Assembly (NCBI GenBank): GCA_001770955.1
Contig: MESL01000011.1
Coordinates: forward strand, 35,211-99,210
Length of the DNA: 64,000 bases
DNA from: Burkholderiales bacterium RIFCSPLOWO2_12_FULL_65_40
Lineage (GTDB): Bacteria > Pseudomonadota > Gammaproteobacteria > Burkholderiales > Burkholderiaceae_C
Direction of reading: 5' to 3'
Part shown: in pieces, positions 8,327 to 17,048 of the stretch
How positions within the stretch are numbered: position 1 is the first letter of the stretch
How the letters are laid out: each line of letters begins with the position of its first letter
The notes under the pieces: generated by a model
Told to the model about the DNA's origin: nothing
Database searches by the model: none
What the model saw: only the letters and a program-made list of their open reading frames with translations
Program-made: the position numbers and the translations under genes

Positions 8327-8779
8327 TCACAGAAATTCGGGGGACTGCACCGCCAGCAGGATGGTCTCGCAAACCTCCATGCGCTGGCGCTGACGCAGCC
8401 ACCAGACGGCGCCTTTGCGCAGCGCACACACCCCGGGTTTCATTTCCAGCAACTGGGCCACCGTCTGCCCCAGTACCGGCTGGTGCCCCACCACCAGCAC
8501 GGCGCCTCTGGCATGCGGCCACTGAACCAGTTCCAGAAGTTCCTGCGGCGTTCCATCCGGCAGGAGTTCTGCGCGTAGCTTGTATTTGCGCCCCAGCGCG
8601 CGCGCCGTCTGCTCCGCACGGCGGGCAGGACTCGACAGCACCCGCAGCCCCTCGGGCAGATTCCGGTCCAGCCAGGCGGCCATGCGTGCCGCCTGCTTCT
8701 CGCCGCGTGCAGTCAGCGGGCGGTGCAGATCCTCCTCGCCTTCTTCCGCTTCCGCATGGCGCCACAGGATCAGATCCAT
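8327..8779 (-). CDS. sixA: Phosphohistidine phosphatase SixA
   Basis: This 150-residue histidine-phosphatase-superfamily protein has the catalytic RH motif at residues 7-8 (MDLILWRHAEAEEG), a second conserved block RVLSSPARRAEQTARAL, and the late His in LVVGHQPVLGQ. E. coli SixA removes phosphate from histidine in phosphorelay and PTS proteins. The ATG is three nt after the ppk stop, so the two genes are almost certainly co-transcribed and translationally coupled. Its substrate here is not shown by the sequence. The physical link to ppk suggests regulation with polyphosphate synthesis. Confidence 0.9.
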   Translation of the reverse strand: MDLILWRHAEAEEGEEDLHRPLTARGEKQAARMAAWLDRNLPEGLRVLSSPARRAEQTARALGRKYKLRAELLPDGTPQELLELVQWPHARGAVLVVGHQPVLGQTVAQLLEMKPGVCALRKGAVWWLRQRQRMEVCETILLAVQSPEFL

Positions 8780-8782
8780 CGT

Positions 8783-10987
8783 TCAGCCTTTCTGGCCTGA
8801 AGGTGCATACCGGCCCATGAGTGCATTTTGCGCACCCGTCCCGGTGACGGGCTTTCCGGCATGGACATACGCTCCTCCCGGCTGGAGCTCCCACGCATCC
8901 CGATCATCGTGCAGGTAGGCCACGAGACACTCGTCGATGATGTGCTGACGCAGTTCCGGGTCGGTGATGGGCCAGGAAATCTCGACCCTGCGCATCATGT
9001 TGCGGTTCATCCAGTCCGCACTGGACAGGTAGAGATCTTCTTCAGCACCGCAGCGGAAGTAAAAAACCCTGGAGTGCTCCAGAAAACGGCCAATGATCGA
9101 CCGCACCCGGATGTTGTCCGTCATGCCCGGAACCTGCGCGGGCAGGATGCAGGCACCACGGACGATGAGGTCGATACGCGCCCCGCGCTGACCCGCCAGC
9201 ACCAATGCATGCGCAATGGCTTCGTCGGTCAATGCATTCATCTTGGCAACGATGCGGCCACCCTCTCCCCGTTGGGCAGCCAGTCCGACCTGCTCGATCT
9301 TTTCCAGGGTCCGCCGATGCAGGTGAAAAGGCGCCACCTGCAAGCGCCGCATGCGCGGCAGGCGGTTCTGGCTCGCCAGATGATTGAACACATTGTCCAT
9401 ATCCGCCGTGGTGTCCGCGTCGGCGGTCAGATAGCTCAGATCCGTGTACAGCCTTGCGGTACCCGGGTTGTAGTTGCCCGTGGACAAATGCCCATAGCGA
9501 ACCAGTTGCCGACCTTCACGACGCGTCACCAGCAGCATCTTCGCGTGGGTCTTCAGGCCGACCACGCCAAACACCACCTGCGCACCCACCGACTCCAGAG
9601 CTTCGGCCCAATTGATATTGGCTTCTTCGTCGAATCGCGCCTTCAGTTCCACCACCGCCATGACTTCCTTGCCCCGGCGGACTGCTTCGCGCAGCAAGTC
9701 CAGCATCTGATGATCAGAGCCGGTGCGGTAGATGGTCTGCTTGATCGCCACCACCTGAGGATCATGGACCGCCTCGCGCAGGAAAGCCAGCACGCCATCG
9801 AAACTCTCGAAGGGCTGGTGCATCACCACATCGCGCTGGCGCAGTTGCTCCAGAATGGATGCCCCTTGCTGCAGCAGCTGCGGTTTGGTCGGGCGCCACG
9901 GCGGGAAAAGCAGCGACGGGTCGGCCACAAGGTCCACCAGTTGGGACAAGCGAACCAGATTCACAGGCCCATGCACCCGGTAAAGCGCGGCGGCGGGCAG
10001 ATCGAACTGCCGCAGCAAAAAGTCCGACAGGTAATCAGAGCAGCCCGCAGACACCTCCAGGCGCACCGCCTGACCGAAATTGCGCTGCTGCAGCCCCTGC
10101 CGGAGCACCATACGCAGATTGCGGGCATCCTCTTCATCCACGGCCAGATCGGAGTGCCGCGTCACCCTGAATTGAGAAAATTGCGTGACCTCTCGACCCG
10201 GAAAGAGATCGTCCAGGTGCGCACGGATGACGCTGGACACACTGACAAACTGCATGCTTTTCGGCGCGACGCTGGACGGCATGCGCATGAAACGGGGCAG
10301 CAGACGGGGCACACGCACAATGGCGATTTCATTCTCTCGCCCAAAGGCATCCCGCCCCTTGAGGCGCACAATGAAATTGAGCGACTTGTTGGCCACCTGG
10401 GGGAAGGGATGCGCGGGATCCAGCCCCACGGGCACCAGCAACGGCCGGACTTCCCGGACGAAATAGTCGTGCACCCAGCGCCGCTGCGCCGGCGTGCGAT
10501 CCCCGTGCGAAACGATATGGATCCCTTTTTTGGCCAGCGCCGGGATCAATGCCTCGTTGTACAAGGCGTACTGCCGCTCCACCAGGTCATGGGCTTTGGT
10601 TGCCAGCGCCTCGAAGGAGGCCACGGTGTAAGGCCCCTTGGTCTCTCCGTTGCTGGCCGCCGTGATGTGGGGCTCGGCACGCACCTCAAAAAACTCGTCC
10701 AGATTCGACGACACGATGCTGAGGAAGCGCAGCCGCTCCAGCAAAGGGACATCCTTGCGTCCTACCCAGTCGAAAACCCGTTCGTTGAAGGCCAGAATGC
10801 TGTGATCGCGGTCGAGAAAAAGCGTTGGCGGTGGCTCGTGCGAAGGCGGGGGGCTGACAACGGAGCCCACCGACGGATCCGATTCCACCGCAGCCCGCAG
10901 ATCGCCCTTCAGTTCTGTCCCCTGGGTCTCCGAGGCCACAGGGTCGTGCGGCAAGGTCACGTTGTTTTCAGTGGAAAAAGGTGACAT
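8783..10987 (-). CDS. ppk: Polyphosphate kinase 1
   Basis: This protein of about 734 residues reversibly polymerises the gamma-phosphate of ATP into polyphosphate. The N-terminal PPK domain starts at LFLDRDHSILAFNERVFDWV. The phospholipase-D-like catalytic half carries the autophosphorylated His in GLKTHAKMLLV (near residue 481), followed by YGHLSTGNYN, and a second His in EHSRVFYFRCG. The ATG at 10987 is used; a GTG two codons earlier is possible. A strong Pho box lies immediately upstream, and sixA follows after 3 nt. Upstream on the same strand is an OlsB-like gene, so ppk may have both its own Pho promoter and read-through. Confidence 0.97.
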   Translation of the reverse strand: MSPFSTENNVTLPHDPVASETQGTELKGDLRAAVESDPSVGSVVSPPPSHEPPPTLFLDRDHSILAFNERVFDWVGRKDVPLLERLRFLSIVSSNLDEFFEVRAEPHITAASNGETKGPYTVASFEALATKAHDLVERQYALYNEALIPALAKKGIHIVSHGDRTPAQRRWVHDYFVREVRPLLVPVGLDPAHPFPQVANKSLNFIVRLKGRDAFGRENEIAIVRVPRLLPRFMRMPSSVAPKSMQFVSVSSVIRAHLDDLFPGREVTQFSQFRVTRHSDLAVDEEDARNLRMVLRQGLQQRNFGQAVRLEVSAGCSDYLSDFLLRQFDLPAAALYRVHGPVNLVRLSQLVDLVADPSLLFPPWRPTKPQLLQQGASILEQLRQRDVVMHQPFESFDGVLAFLREAVHDPQVVAIKQTIYRTGSDHQMLDLLREAVRRGKEVMAVVELKARFDEEANINWAEALESVGAQVVFGVVGLKTHAKMLLVTRREGRQLVRYGHLSTGNYNPGTARLYTDLSYLTADADTTADMDNVFNHLASQNRLPRMRRLQVAPFHLHRRTLEKIEQVGLAAQRGEGGRIVAKMNALTDEAIAHALVLAGQRGARIDLIVRGACILPAQVPGMTDNIRVRSIIGRFLEHSRVFYFRCGAEEDLYLSSADWMNRNMMRRVEISWPITDPELRQHIIDECLVAYLHDDRDAWELQPGGAYVHAGKPVTGTGAQNALMGRYAPSGQKG

Positions 10988-11020
10988 GGGCACGTTGAAT
11001 TGCGAAAGAATGACCCACGA

Positions 11021-11054
11021 AGTATTCAGGGACGAGGTGACAGTTTGATGACAC
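11021..11054 (-). promoter_or_regulatory. Pho box and -10 element upstream of ppk
   Basis: On the minus strand GTGTCAT and CTGTCAC are separated by 4 bp (11037-11054), a near-perfect PhoB site. After exactly 10 nt comes AATACT (11021-11026) as the -10, about 33 nt before the ppk ATG. It lies in the 114-nt gap between the OlsB-like gene and ppk, so ppk-sixA can be induced independently of the upstream gene. Confidence 0.88.
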
Positions 11055-11101
11055 CCATCTTTACATTGCTGTGACCTGTCATGTCAAGCACGGGGCGTTC
11101 G

Positions 11102-11938
11102 TCAGGCCCCCAGAAAATGCTTACGGTACCGCGCTGGAAGATCGCCAATGCGCATCATCATGGGCAAATCGGCCGAGTTGAAATCCGGATCCCAGGCCGG
11201 AGCACCCAGAACTCGCGCACCCAGACGCAGATACCCTTTGATGAGCGCGGGCGGTTCAATATCCAGCGAGTCATCCAGTCGTTCCACCGGCAAGGGCAGA
11301 CGGGGCATCACCTGGTATTCAATGGCCGCCAGATGGGTCTGCCGCAATTGCCGCCAGATGCTTGCCGCGGCATCGCCACAGACCACACCGTTGCGGACCA
11401 TGGGAATACTGGCGCACCCCACCATGGTATCGAGCTGGTTTCGCACCATGAAATCGGCCAGCGCGCCCCAGAGCGCCAGAATCACGCCACCATGCCGATG
11501 CTGGGCATGCACGCAGCTGCGCCCCAGCTCCACCATGCGGGAGCGCAAACTGCGCAGCCGGGTCAGATCGAACTCGGTATCACTGTAGGTGCTGCCGATT
11601 CGCCTGGCCTGCGTCGGCGTCAGAACGCGGTAAGTACCAATGACTTCCCGGGTCTGACTGTCGCGCACCAGCAAGTGCTCGCAGAAATCATCAAAAATGT
11701 CGATGTCATGCTCCGCAATGGGTGACTTCAACCGCGCTCCCATCTCTTTGGCGAACACGTCATATCTCAGTCGCTGCGCCTCGCGGACTTCATCCAGATG
11801 GCGCGCCCAAGCCACTTCCACGCCGGCACGCCCGGGCGCAGCGATGACCGTTCCGCCCGAGCGGTCCTGGCCGTGAAGCGACCCCTGGTGCCAGGCAACC
11901 GGCGACAGGGGGATTGTGGAACTGGGCACATCATTCAT
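11102..11938 (-). CDS. OlsB-like GNAT N-acyltransferase (ornithine-lipid type)
   Basis: This 278-residue protein of the hemolysin/OlsB acyltransferase group has the N-terminal motif VREAQRLRYDVFAKEMGAR, then EVIGTYRVLTP, the RMVELGRSCVHAQHRHGGVI block near the acyl-donor site and GCASIPMV. These are typical of enzymes that N-acylate ornithine from 3-hydroxyacyl-ACP to form lyso-ornithine lipid. A perfect AAGGAG ribosome site precedes the ATG. In several proteobacteria such phosphorus-free lipids are made under phosphate starvation. Its place beside Pho-controlled ppk fits, but no OlsA partner is visible here and a different amine substrate cannot be excluded. Confidence 0.75.
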   Translation of the reverse strand: MNDVPSSTIPLSPVAWHQGSLHGQDRSGGTVIAAPGRAGVEVAWARHLDEVREAQRLRYDVFAKEMGARLKSPIAEHDIDIFDDFCEHLLVRDSQTREVIGTYRVLTPTQARRIGSTYSDTEFDLTRLRSLRSRMVELGRSCVHAQHRHGGVILALWGALADFMVRNQLDTMVGCASIPMVRNGVVCGDAAASIWRQLRQTHLAAIEYQVMPRLPLPVERLDDSLDIEPPALIKGYLRLGARVLGAPAWDPDFNSADLPMMMRIGDLPARYRKHFLGA

Positions 11939-12225
11939 GGGAACTCCTTGGGTCTATCTACCGCTGCCGCAGGAATGGCGACGTCTCCGGACAGGGCGCA
12001 AGCCCTGGCTTTCTGCGGGCAAGTGTGGTGTGCCCCGATGACGACACCATGTCAGTCCCATGGCCAGTCGATGACACCTCGGCCACCGCAGAGGTCGGCA
12101 CCCGATGGGCAGACCCTTGGCACCCCCTTTTCATCCCTCACCACCCTTGGCGGCGAATCCCGATACAATTGAACACAATTTACAGACGGGGTCGGGGATG
12201 CTCCCGCCCCGTCATCCTCGGTGAA
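11939..12225. other. Divergent intergenic region between OlsB-like gene and GGDEF-EAL gene
   Basis: This 287-nt stretch has no convincing gene. It holds the ribosome site of the OlsB-like gene at its left end. On the minus strand, 12038-12055 reads CTGACAT-4 bp-TCGTCAT, a weak Pho-box-like pair (11 of 14 positions), with only CACACT at the -10 position. A TACAAT near 12163-12168 is a possible plus-strand -10 without an evident -35. Confidence 0.5.
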
Positions 12226-14520
12226 ATGTCCTTGTTGCACGACAGTCCCGGCTTACGTCCGTCCGAACTCCCGCCCGATTCCGCCCTTGAGCGCACCTTG
12301 CGTGAACAGCAGACCCTGCTGGACAACGCCGGGGCGGGCATTGCCTTCATTCGCCAGCAGCGGGTGGTGCGCTGCAACCTGCGCTATGCCCAGATCTTCG
12401 GCTACGAAGCTCCGGAGGATCTGTGTGGCCAGCGCAGCGAGAGCTTCTACCCCGACACCGCTGCGTTTCGGGAGCTCGGGCGTGCGGCCTATCCGGTGGT
12501 TTCCGCCGGGGAAACCTTCCGGGTCGAACGCATCATGCGCCGTCGAGACGGCTCCATGTTCTGGGGGCGCCTGACGGGCAGTCTGATCAACCCCAAGGAC
12601 ACATCGGAAGGTTCCATCTGGCTCATCGACGACATCAATGAGCAGAAGAATGCCCAGGTCCAGCTGGACGCCGCCATCTGGGAAAAACAGATTCTTCTGG
12701 ACAATGCCATGGTCGGCATCGTCTACCTGCGCAACCGGCACCTGACACGGTGCAACCGGCACTTCGAGCTGATGCTGGGTTACGCGCCCGGAGAGCTGGA
12801 GGGCAGCTCTTCCAGACGCTGGCTTCCCAGCGAGGCCGTCTGGGAAGACGTGGGCACACGGTGCTACGAGCCACTGGCCCAGGGACTGGCCTTCGAGGGA
12901 GAGCTGCCACTGCGCCGCAAGGACGGTACCCCGGTCGTATGCGATGTGCGAAGCAAGGCCATTGATCCGTCCAACCTTTCGCTGGGATCCATCTGGATCT
13001 GCATGGACATCACCGAACGCAAGCAGGCCCAGACCGAACTGATCAAGGTCCATGCCGAGCTGGAGTGGCTGGTGGCCGAGCGCACCCAGCAACTGAGTGA
13101 AACGGTGGCCAACCTCCACCGCGAGATCGACGACCGCAAGCTCGATCAGGAACGCATCTACTGGCTGGCGCACTACGATCCCCTCACAGGCCTGCCCAAT
13201 CGCACCCTGCTGGCCGAGCGCAGCACCCAGGCCATCGAGGTGGCGCGCCAGGAGCAGACACCGATCTCCGTGATCTTCCTGGACCTCGACCACTTCAAGC
13301 ATGTGAACGATTCTCTCGGTCACCGCGTGGGAGACGCACTACTGGTGCAGATTGCCAGGCGCCTGCGCGCCGTGGTGCGCGAAAAGGACACCGTCTGCAG
13401 ACTGGGGGGCGACGAATTCATCCTGTTGCTGCCAGGCGCCAATGCCAAGGGCGCTGCGCGCGTGGCGGGCAAGTTGCTGGAAGCCTCGCGCCAGCCCTAC
13501 CAAATCGATCACCACGAACTCACCATGGCGCCGTCCATGGGCATTGCGGTGTATCCGGACGACGGTACCGACTTCGACTCCCTGAGTCAGTCGGCCGACG
13601 TCGCCATGTACCGCGCCAAGCAGGGCGGACGCAACACCTTCCGCTTCTTCACACCGGAGATGCAGGCCCACTCGGTGCGGGCACTGCAACTGGAAAACGC
13701 ACTGCGCCGCGCACTGGAGCGCGAACAGTTCAGCCTGCACTACCAGCCGCAGGTGTGTATTGCCACCCAGCAGGTGCTGGGAGTGGAGGCCCTGCTGCGC
13801 TGGGAGCATCCCGAACTGGGAATGGTCTCACCTGCCGAGTTCATACCCATCGCGGAGGATTGCGGACAGATCCTGCCCATTGGTGAGTGGGTGTTGCGCA
13901 CCGCGCTGGCCCAACTCAAAAGCTGGCATACCCAGGGGCTGACACTGCCGACCATGTCGGTCAACCTGTCGGCCGTGCAGTTTCGCCAGCCCCGGCTTCC
14001 GGAGCTGATTTCGCGCATCCTGGCCGATGCGTGCCTTTCCCCCGGCTCGCTCGAACTGGAGCTGACCGAGGGCGTGGCCATGGATGACCCGCGCATGGCC
14101 ATCGACACCATGGACCAGTTGCACGCGCTCGGGGTGCAACTCTCGATTGACGACTTCGGCACGGGCTACTCTTCGCTAAGCCAGCTCAAGCGCTTTCCGA
14201 TCGGCAAGCTCAAGATCGACCAGTCTTTCGTGCGCGACCTGGACGAAGACGCCAACGACCGCGCCATCGTCAGCGCCATCATTCGCATGGCGCAGGCCCT
14301 GGGCATGCAGACCATCGCGGAAGGGGTGGAGACGCGCGGCCAGTTTGACTTTCTGCGCGACCAGGGCTGCGACCAGGCCCAGGGCTTCTACTGCGGGCAC
14401 CCTCAGGCAGCAGACCAGCTCCAGATCTACCTTCAGGCCTGCCGCAAGGCCCAGCAAAGCGGGATGTCCGCAGGCCAGCGCCCCAACCCGGCCAACGCAT
14501 TCACCGCTTTCCTGCGTTGA
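12226..14520 (+). CDS. Cyclic-di-GMP regulator with PAS-PAS-GGDEF-EAL domains
   Basis: This cytoplasmic protein of 764 residues has two PAS domains (about 20-140 and 145-265), a helical linker with a heptad-like segment (about 275-310), a diguanylate cyclase domain with intact GGDEF at 394-398, and an EAL phosphodiesterase domain with EAL at 521-523. A product-inhibition RxxD site (REKD) precedes GGDEF by five residues. The EAL domain keeps the metal and catalytic residues (NLS, ELTE, DDFGTG, KID, EGVE), so both activities look possible. The frame is open further upstream, but the ATG at 12226 avoids overlap with the divergent gene. There is no membrane segment, so the signal is probably sensed by the PAS domains. 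Confidence 0.93.
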   Translation: MSLLHDSPGLRPSELPPDSALERTLREQQTLLDNAGAGIAFIRQQRVVRCNLRYAQIFGYEAPEDLCGQRSESFYPDTAAFRELGRAAYPVVSAGETFRVERIMRRRDGSMFWGRLTGSLINPKDTSEGSIWLIDDINEQKNAQVQLDAAIWEKQILLDNAMVGIVYLRNRHLTRCNRHFELMLGYAPGELEGSSSRRWLPSEAVWEDVGTRCYEPLAQGLAFEGELPLRRKDGTPVVCDVRSKAIDPSNLSLGSIWICMDITERKQAQTELIKVHAELEWLVAERTQQLSETVANLHREIDDRKLDQERIYWLAHYDPLTGLPNRTLLAERSTQAIEVARQEQTPISVIFLDLDHFKHVNDSLGHRVGDALLVQIARRLRAVVREKDTVCRLGGDEFILLLPGANAKGAARVAGKLLEASRQPYQIDHHELTMAPSMGIAVYPDDGTDFDSLSQSADVAMYRAKQGGRNTFRFFTPEMQAHSVRALQLENALRRALEREQFSLHYQPQVCIATQQVLGVEALLRWEHPELGMVSPAEFIPIAEDCGQILPIGEWVLRTALAQLKSWHTQGLTLPTMSVNLSAVQFRQPRLPELISRILADACLSPGSLELELTEGVAMDDPRMAIDTMDQLHALGVQLSIDDFGTGYSSLSQLKRFPIGKLKIDQSFVRDLDEDANDRAIVSAIIRMAQALGMQTIAEGVETRGQFDFLRDQGCDQAQGFYCGHPQAADQLQIYLQACRKAQQSGMSAGQRPNPANAFTAFLR

Positions 14521-14550
14521 TCCACCGCACAAAATGCGGACAATCCGCCA

Positions 14551-15585
14551 TCAGCGCACTGGGTAGGCGTACATCAGTCCGCCCTCGGTCCATTGCCTAT
14601 TGAGCCCGCGCGGCAGGGCCAGCGGAGATTTGGGACCGACATTGCGCTCGAAGATTTCGCCGTAATGGCCGGTGGCCTTGAGTGCGCGGACCATCCATTC
14701 CCTGTCCAGCCCCAGCATCTTCCCGGTGTCCTCGGTACCGCCCAGGATCCGCTGCACCACGGGATCGTGATTGCTGCTCTTCATCTGCTCCACCTTGGCC
14801 TGGGTGATGCCGTACTCCTCGGCCTCGATCAAACCGTGGATCACCCATTTGACAATGGCATACCACTCATCGTCCCCCCGGCGCACCAGCGGCCCGAGCG
14901 GCTCCTTGGAGATCAGTTCAGACAAGATGATGTGATCGGTCGGTTTGGTGGACTGCCGGCTGCGGATGGATGCCAGCCCCGAGGCATCGGACGTATAGGC
15001 ACTGCAGCGCCCTCCGAAATAGGCCGCCGTCGCCGCATCTTCTTTCTCGAACAGCACGGGCTGGATCCCCAGGCCACGGGCTCTGGAATAGTCCGACAGA
15101 TTCCGCTCGGAGGTGGTGCCCGATTGCACGCACACCTTCTGCCCCTTGAGCTGCCGGGTCGTCCGGATGCTGCTCCGGGCGGGCACGATGAAGCCCTGGC
15201 CGTCGAAGTAGGTCACGGCCGTCAGCAGCAAGCCCATGGACGCATCGCGCGACAGCGTGAAGGTCGTGTTGCGCGAAAGCACGTCGATCTCGCCAGACTG
15301 CAGTGCGGTAAAGCGCTGCTGTGCTGTCAGGGGCACATAGGTGACCTTGGCCGGATCTCCCACAACGGCGGAGGCAATGGCACGGCAGATGTCCACATCC
15401 AGCCCCATCCACCGGCCACCGGCATCGGGCGCAGAAAAGCCCGCCAGGCCGGTATGCACACCGCACACCACCTGCCCCCGCGACCGGATGCCATCAAGCG
15501 TCTTGCCCGCCTGGGCGGGCATGGAAAACAGCGCTCCGGCCATTGCCAGCACGGCAAGCACCCCCTTGAACCAGATCGTATTCAT
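14551..15585 (-). CDS. Amino-acid ABC transporter periplasmic binding protein (AapJ-like)
   Basis: This protein of 344 residues has a signal peptide (FKGVLAVLAMAGALFSMPAQA) cleaved near residue 27. The mature domain begins GKTLDGIRSRGQVVCGVHTG and contains the family segments MGLDVDICRAIASAV and GEIDVLSRNTTFTLSRD, typical of general L-amino-acid binding proteins of the AapJ/BztA type. The ATG at 15585 is preceded by GGAG. No permease or ATPase genes are adjacent, so it is an orphan binding protein that must use components encoded elsewhere. It converges on the GGDEF-EAL gene, and a dispersed repeat lies upstream, after glmM. Confidence 0.88.
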   Translation of the reverse strand: MNTIWFKGVLAVLAMAGALFSMPAQAGKTLDGIRSRGQVVCGVHTGLAGFSAPDAGGRWMGLDVDICRAIASAVVGDPAKVTYVPLTAQQRFTALQSGEIDVLSRNTTFTLSRDASMGLLLTAVTYFDGQGFIVPARSSIRTTRQLKGQKVCVQSGTTSERNLSDYSRARGLGIQPVLFEKEDAATAAYFGGRCSAYTSDASGLASIRSRQSTKPTDHIILSELISKEPLGPLVRRGDDEWYAIVKWVIHGLIEAEEYGITQAKVEQMKSSNHDPVVQRILGGTEDTGKMLGLDREWMVRALKATGHYGEIFERNVGPKSPLALPRGLNRQWTEGGLMYAYPVR

Positions 15586-15654
15586 GGGTCCATCTCCGTT
15601 TTTTGGATTCAGGATTTGACGAAAAGACATCGCGCTTTCACAGCATTGATTAAC

Positions 15655-15713
15655 AACAAAAAATGCCATTTAAGACCATGCAGCAAGCGTGAAAAGCTAT
15701 ATTTTCTATAGCA
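15655..15713 (-). repeat. Dispersed palindromic repeat, copy 1 (after glmM)
   Basis: Starting two nt after the glmM TGA, the minus strand reads GCTATAGAAAATATAGC (a 6-bp hairpin), then a CGCTTGC block, then an AAATGGCATTTTTTG tail. It shares the order GCTAT-spacer-ATAGC, GCGC/CGCTT, GGC-T-rich tail with seven other copies in the window. It may act as a weak transcription end for glmM. Confidence 0.7.
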
Positions 15714-17048
15714 TCAACCTTGCCGGGCCGCATCGGCCAGGCGTTCTGCAGCGGCGCTGGCCTGTGCCGGGTCGCGCGCTTCAACCATCACGCGCAACAG
15801 GGGTTCGGTGCCACTGGCGCGGATCAACGCCCGCCCGGTTTCGCCCAGCTCGGCCTCGACCGCCTGCGTTTCCCGGGCCAGCCGGTCATTGGCACGCCAA
15901 TCCTGGCCGGGTTGGAGGCGCACGTTCAGCAGCACCTGCGGGAAGAGCGTCACGCCTTCCAGCATCTGCGCCAGGGTCTGCCCATTGCGCACGCAGGTTT
16001 GCAAGACCTGCAAGGCGCTGACCAGGCCATCCCCCGTGGTGTGCTTGTCGAGCACCAGCAGATGGCCCGAGCCCTCGCCACCCAGCACCCAGTGGTGGCG
16101 CGCCAGTTCTTCAAGCACGTAGCGGTCACCCACCTTGGCGCGCACCAGCTTGACGCCGCGCTCCTTCAGTGCCAGCTCGATGGCCATGTTGGTCATGAGC
16201 GTACCCACGACACCGGGCACATGCTCATCGCGCGCCATGCGGTCACGCACCATGAGGTACAGCAACTCGTCACCGTTGTACAGGCGCCCGGCGGCGTCCA
16301 CCATCTGCAGCCGGTCGGCATCTCCATCCAGGGCAATACCGTAGTCGGCATGGTTGGCGCGCACGGAGCGCACCAGGGCGTCGGGGTGCGTGGCACCCAC
16401 TTCATGGTTGATGTTCAGCCCGTCGGGCGAGCAGCCGATGGCGATGACTTCGGCCCCCAGCTCATGGAAGACCTTGGGTGCAATGTGATACGCAGCACCG
16501 TGCGCCGCATCCACCACGATCTTCAGGCCCTTGAGGGTCAGATCCTGGGGAAAAGTGCTCTTGCAGAACTCGATGTACCGCCCCGCTGCATCATCCAGCC
16601 GCCGCGTCTTGCCCAGCGCGGCCGACTCGACCCAGACCGGGGGCTCATCCAGCGCCGCCTCGACGGCCAGCTCCCAGGCATCGGGCAACTTGGTGCCCTG
16701 GGCGCTGAAGAATTTGATGCCGTTGTCTGCAAAGGCATTGTGGCTGGCCGATATCACCACGCCCAGGCTGGCGCGCTGCGCGCGCGTAAGGTAGGCCACG
16801 CCCGGCGTGGGCAGGGGCCCGAGCAGCAGTACATCGACCCCGGCGGAGTTGAAACCCGACTCCAGCGCGCTCTCCAGCATGTAGCCCGAGATACGCGTGT
16901 CCTTGCCGATCAGCACCAGCGGGCGCTCCTCGGTCTGGCGCAGCACGCGCCCCACGGCGTGGGCCAGGCGCAGCACGAAATCGGGCGTGATCGGGGACTG
17001 GCCCACGGTGCCGCGAATGCCATCGGTGCCAAAGTACTTGCGCGTCAT
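15714..17048 (-). CDS. glmM: Phosphoglucosamine mutase GlmM
   Basis: This 444-residue enzyme converts glucosamine-6-phosphate to glucosamine-1-phosphate for UDP-GlcNAc, feeding peptidoglycan and lipid A. It shows [13 protein letters not shown] at the N-terminus, the catalytic phosphoserine loop GVVISASHN near residue 100, the metal-binding DGDADR near 240 and the sugar-binding GGEGSGH near 325. The start codon overlaps the folP stop by 4 nt, so the pair is translationally coupled. The downstream end carries a dispersed hairpin repeat directly after the stop codon. Confidence 0.97.
   Translation of the reverse strand: MTRKYFGTDGIRGTVGQSPITPDFVLRLAHAVGRVLRQTEERPLVLIGKDTRISGYMLESALESGFNSAGVDVLLLGPLPTPGVAYLTRAQRASLGVVISASHNAFADNGIKFFSAQGTKLPDAWELAVEAALDEPPVWVESAALGKTRRLDDAAGRYIEFCKSTFPQDLTLKGLKIVVDAAHGAAYHIAPKVFHELGAEVIAIGCSPDGLNINHEVGATHPDALVRSVRANHADYGIALDGDADRLQMVDAAGRLYNGDELLYLMVRDRMARDEHVPGVVGTLMTNMAIELALKERGVKLVRAKVGDRYVLEELARHHWVLGGEGSGHLLVLDKHTTGDGLVSALQVLQTCVRNGQTLAQMLEGVTLFPQVLLNVRLQPGQDWRANDRLARETQAVEAELGETGRALIRASGTEPLLRVMVEARDPAQASAAAERLADAARQG

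Noticed and set aside
8828..10984. Open frame of over 700 codons antisense to ppk
   Set aside because: It is the mirror of a GC-rich gene; it lacks any recognisable family motif, and ppk on the other strand has all catalytic motifs.
11066..11090. Additional Pho-like half-sites (CTGTGAC, CTGTCAT) between the OlsB-like gene and ppk
   Set aside because: The half-sites abut without the 4-bp spacer and have no -10 at a suitable distance.
12038..12055. Fourth Pho box listed as a firm regulatory site
   Set aside because: Half-sites are degenerate, the -10 at the expected spacing is only CACACT, and it is about 100 nt from the start codon; kept as a weak candidate only.
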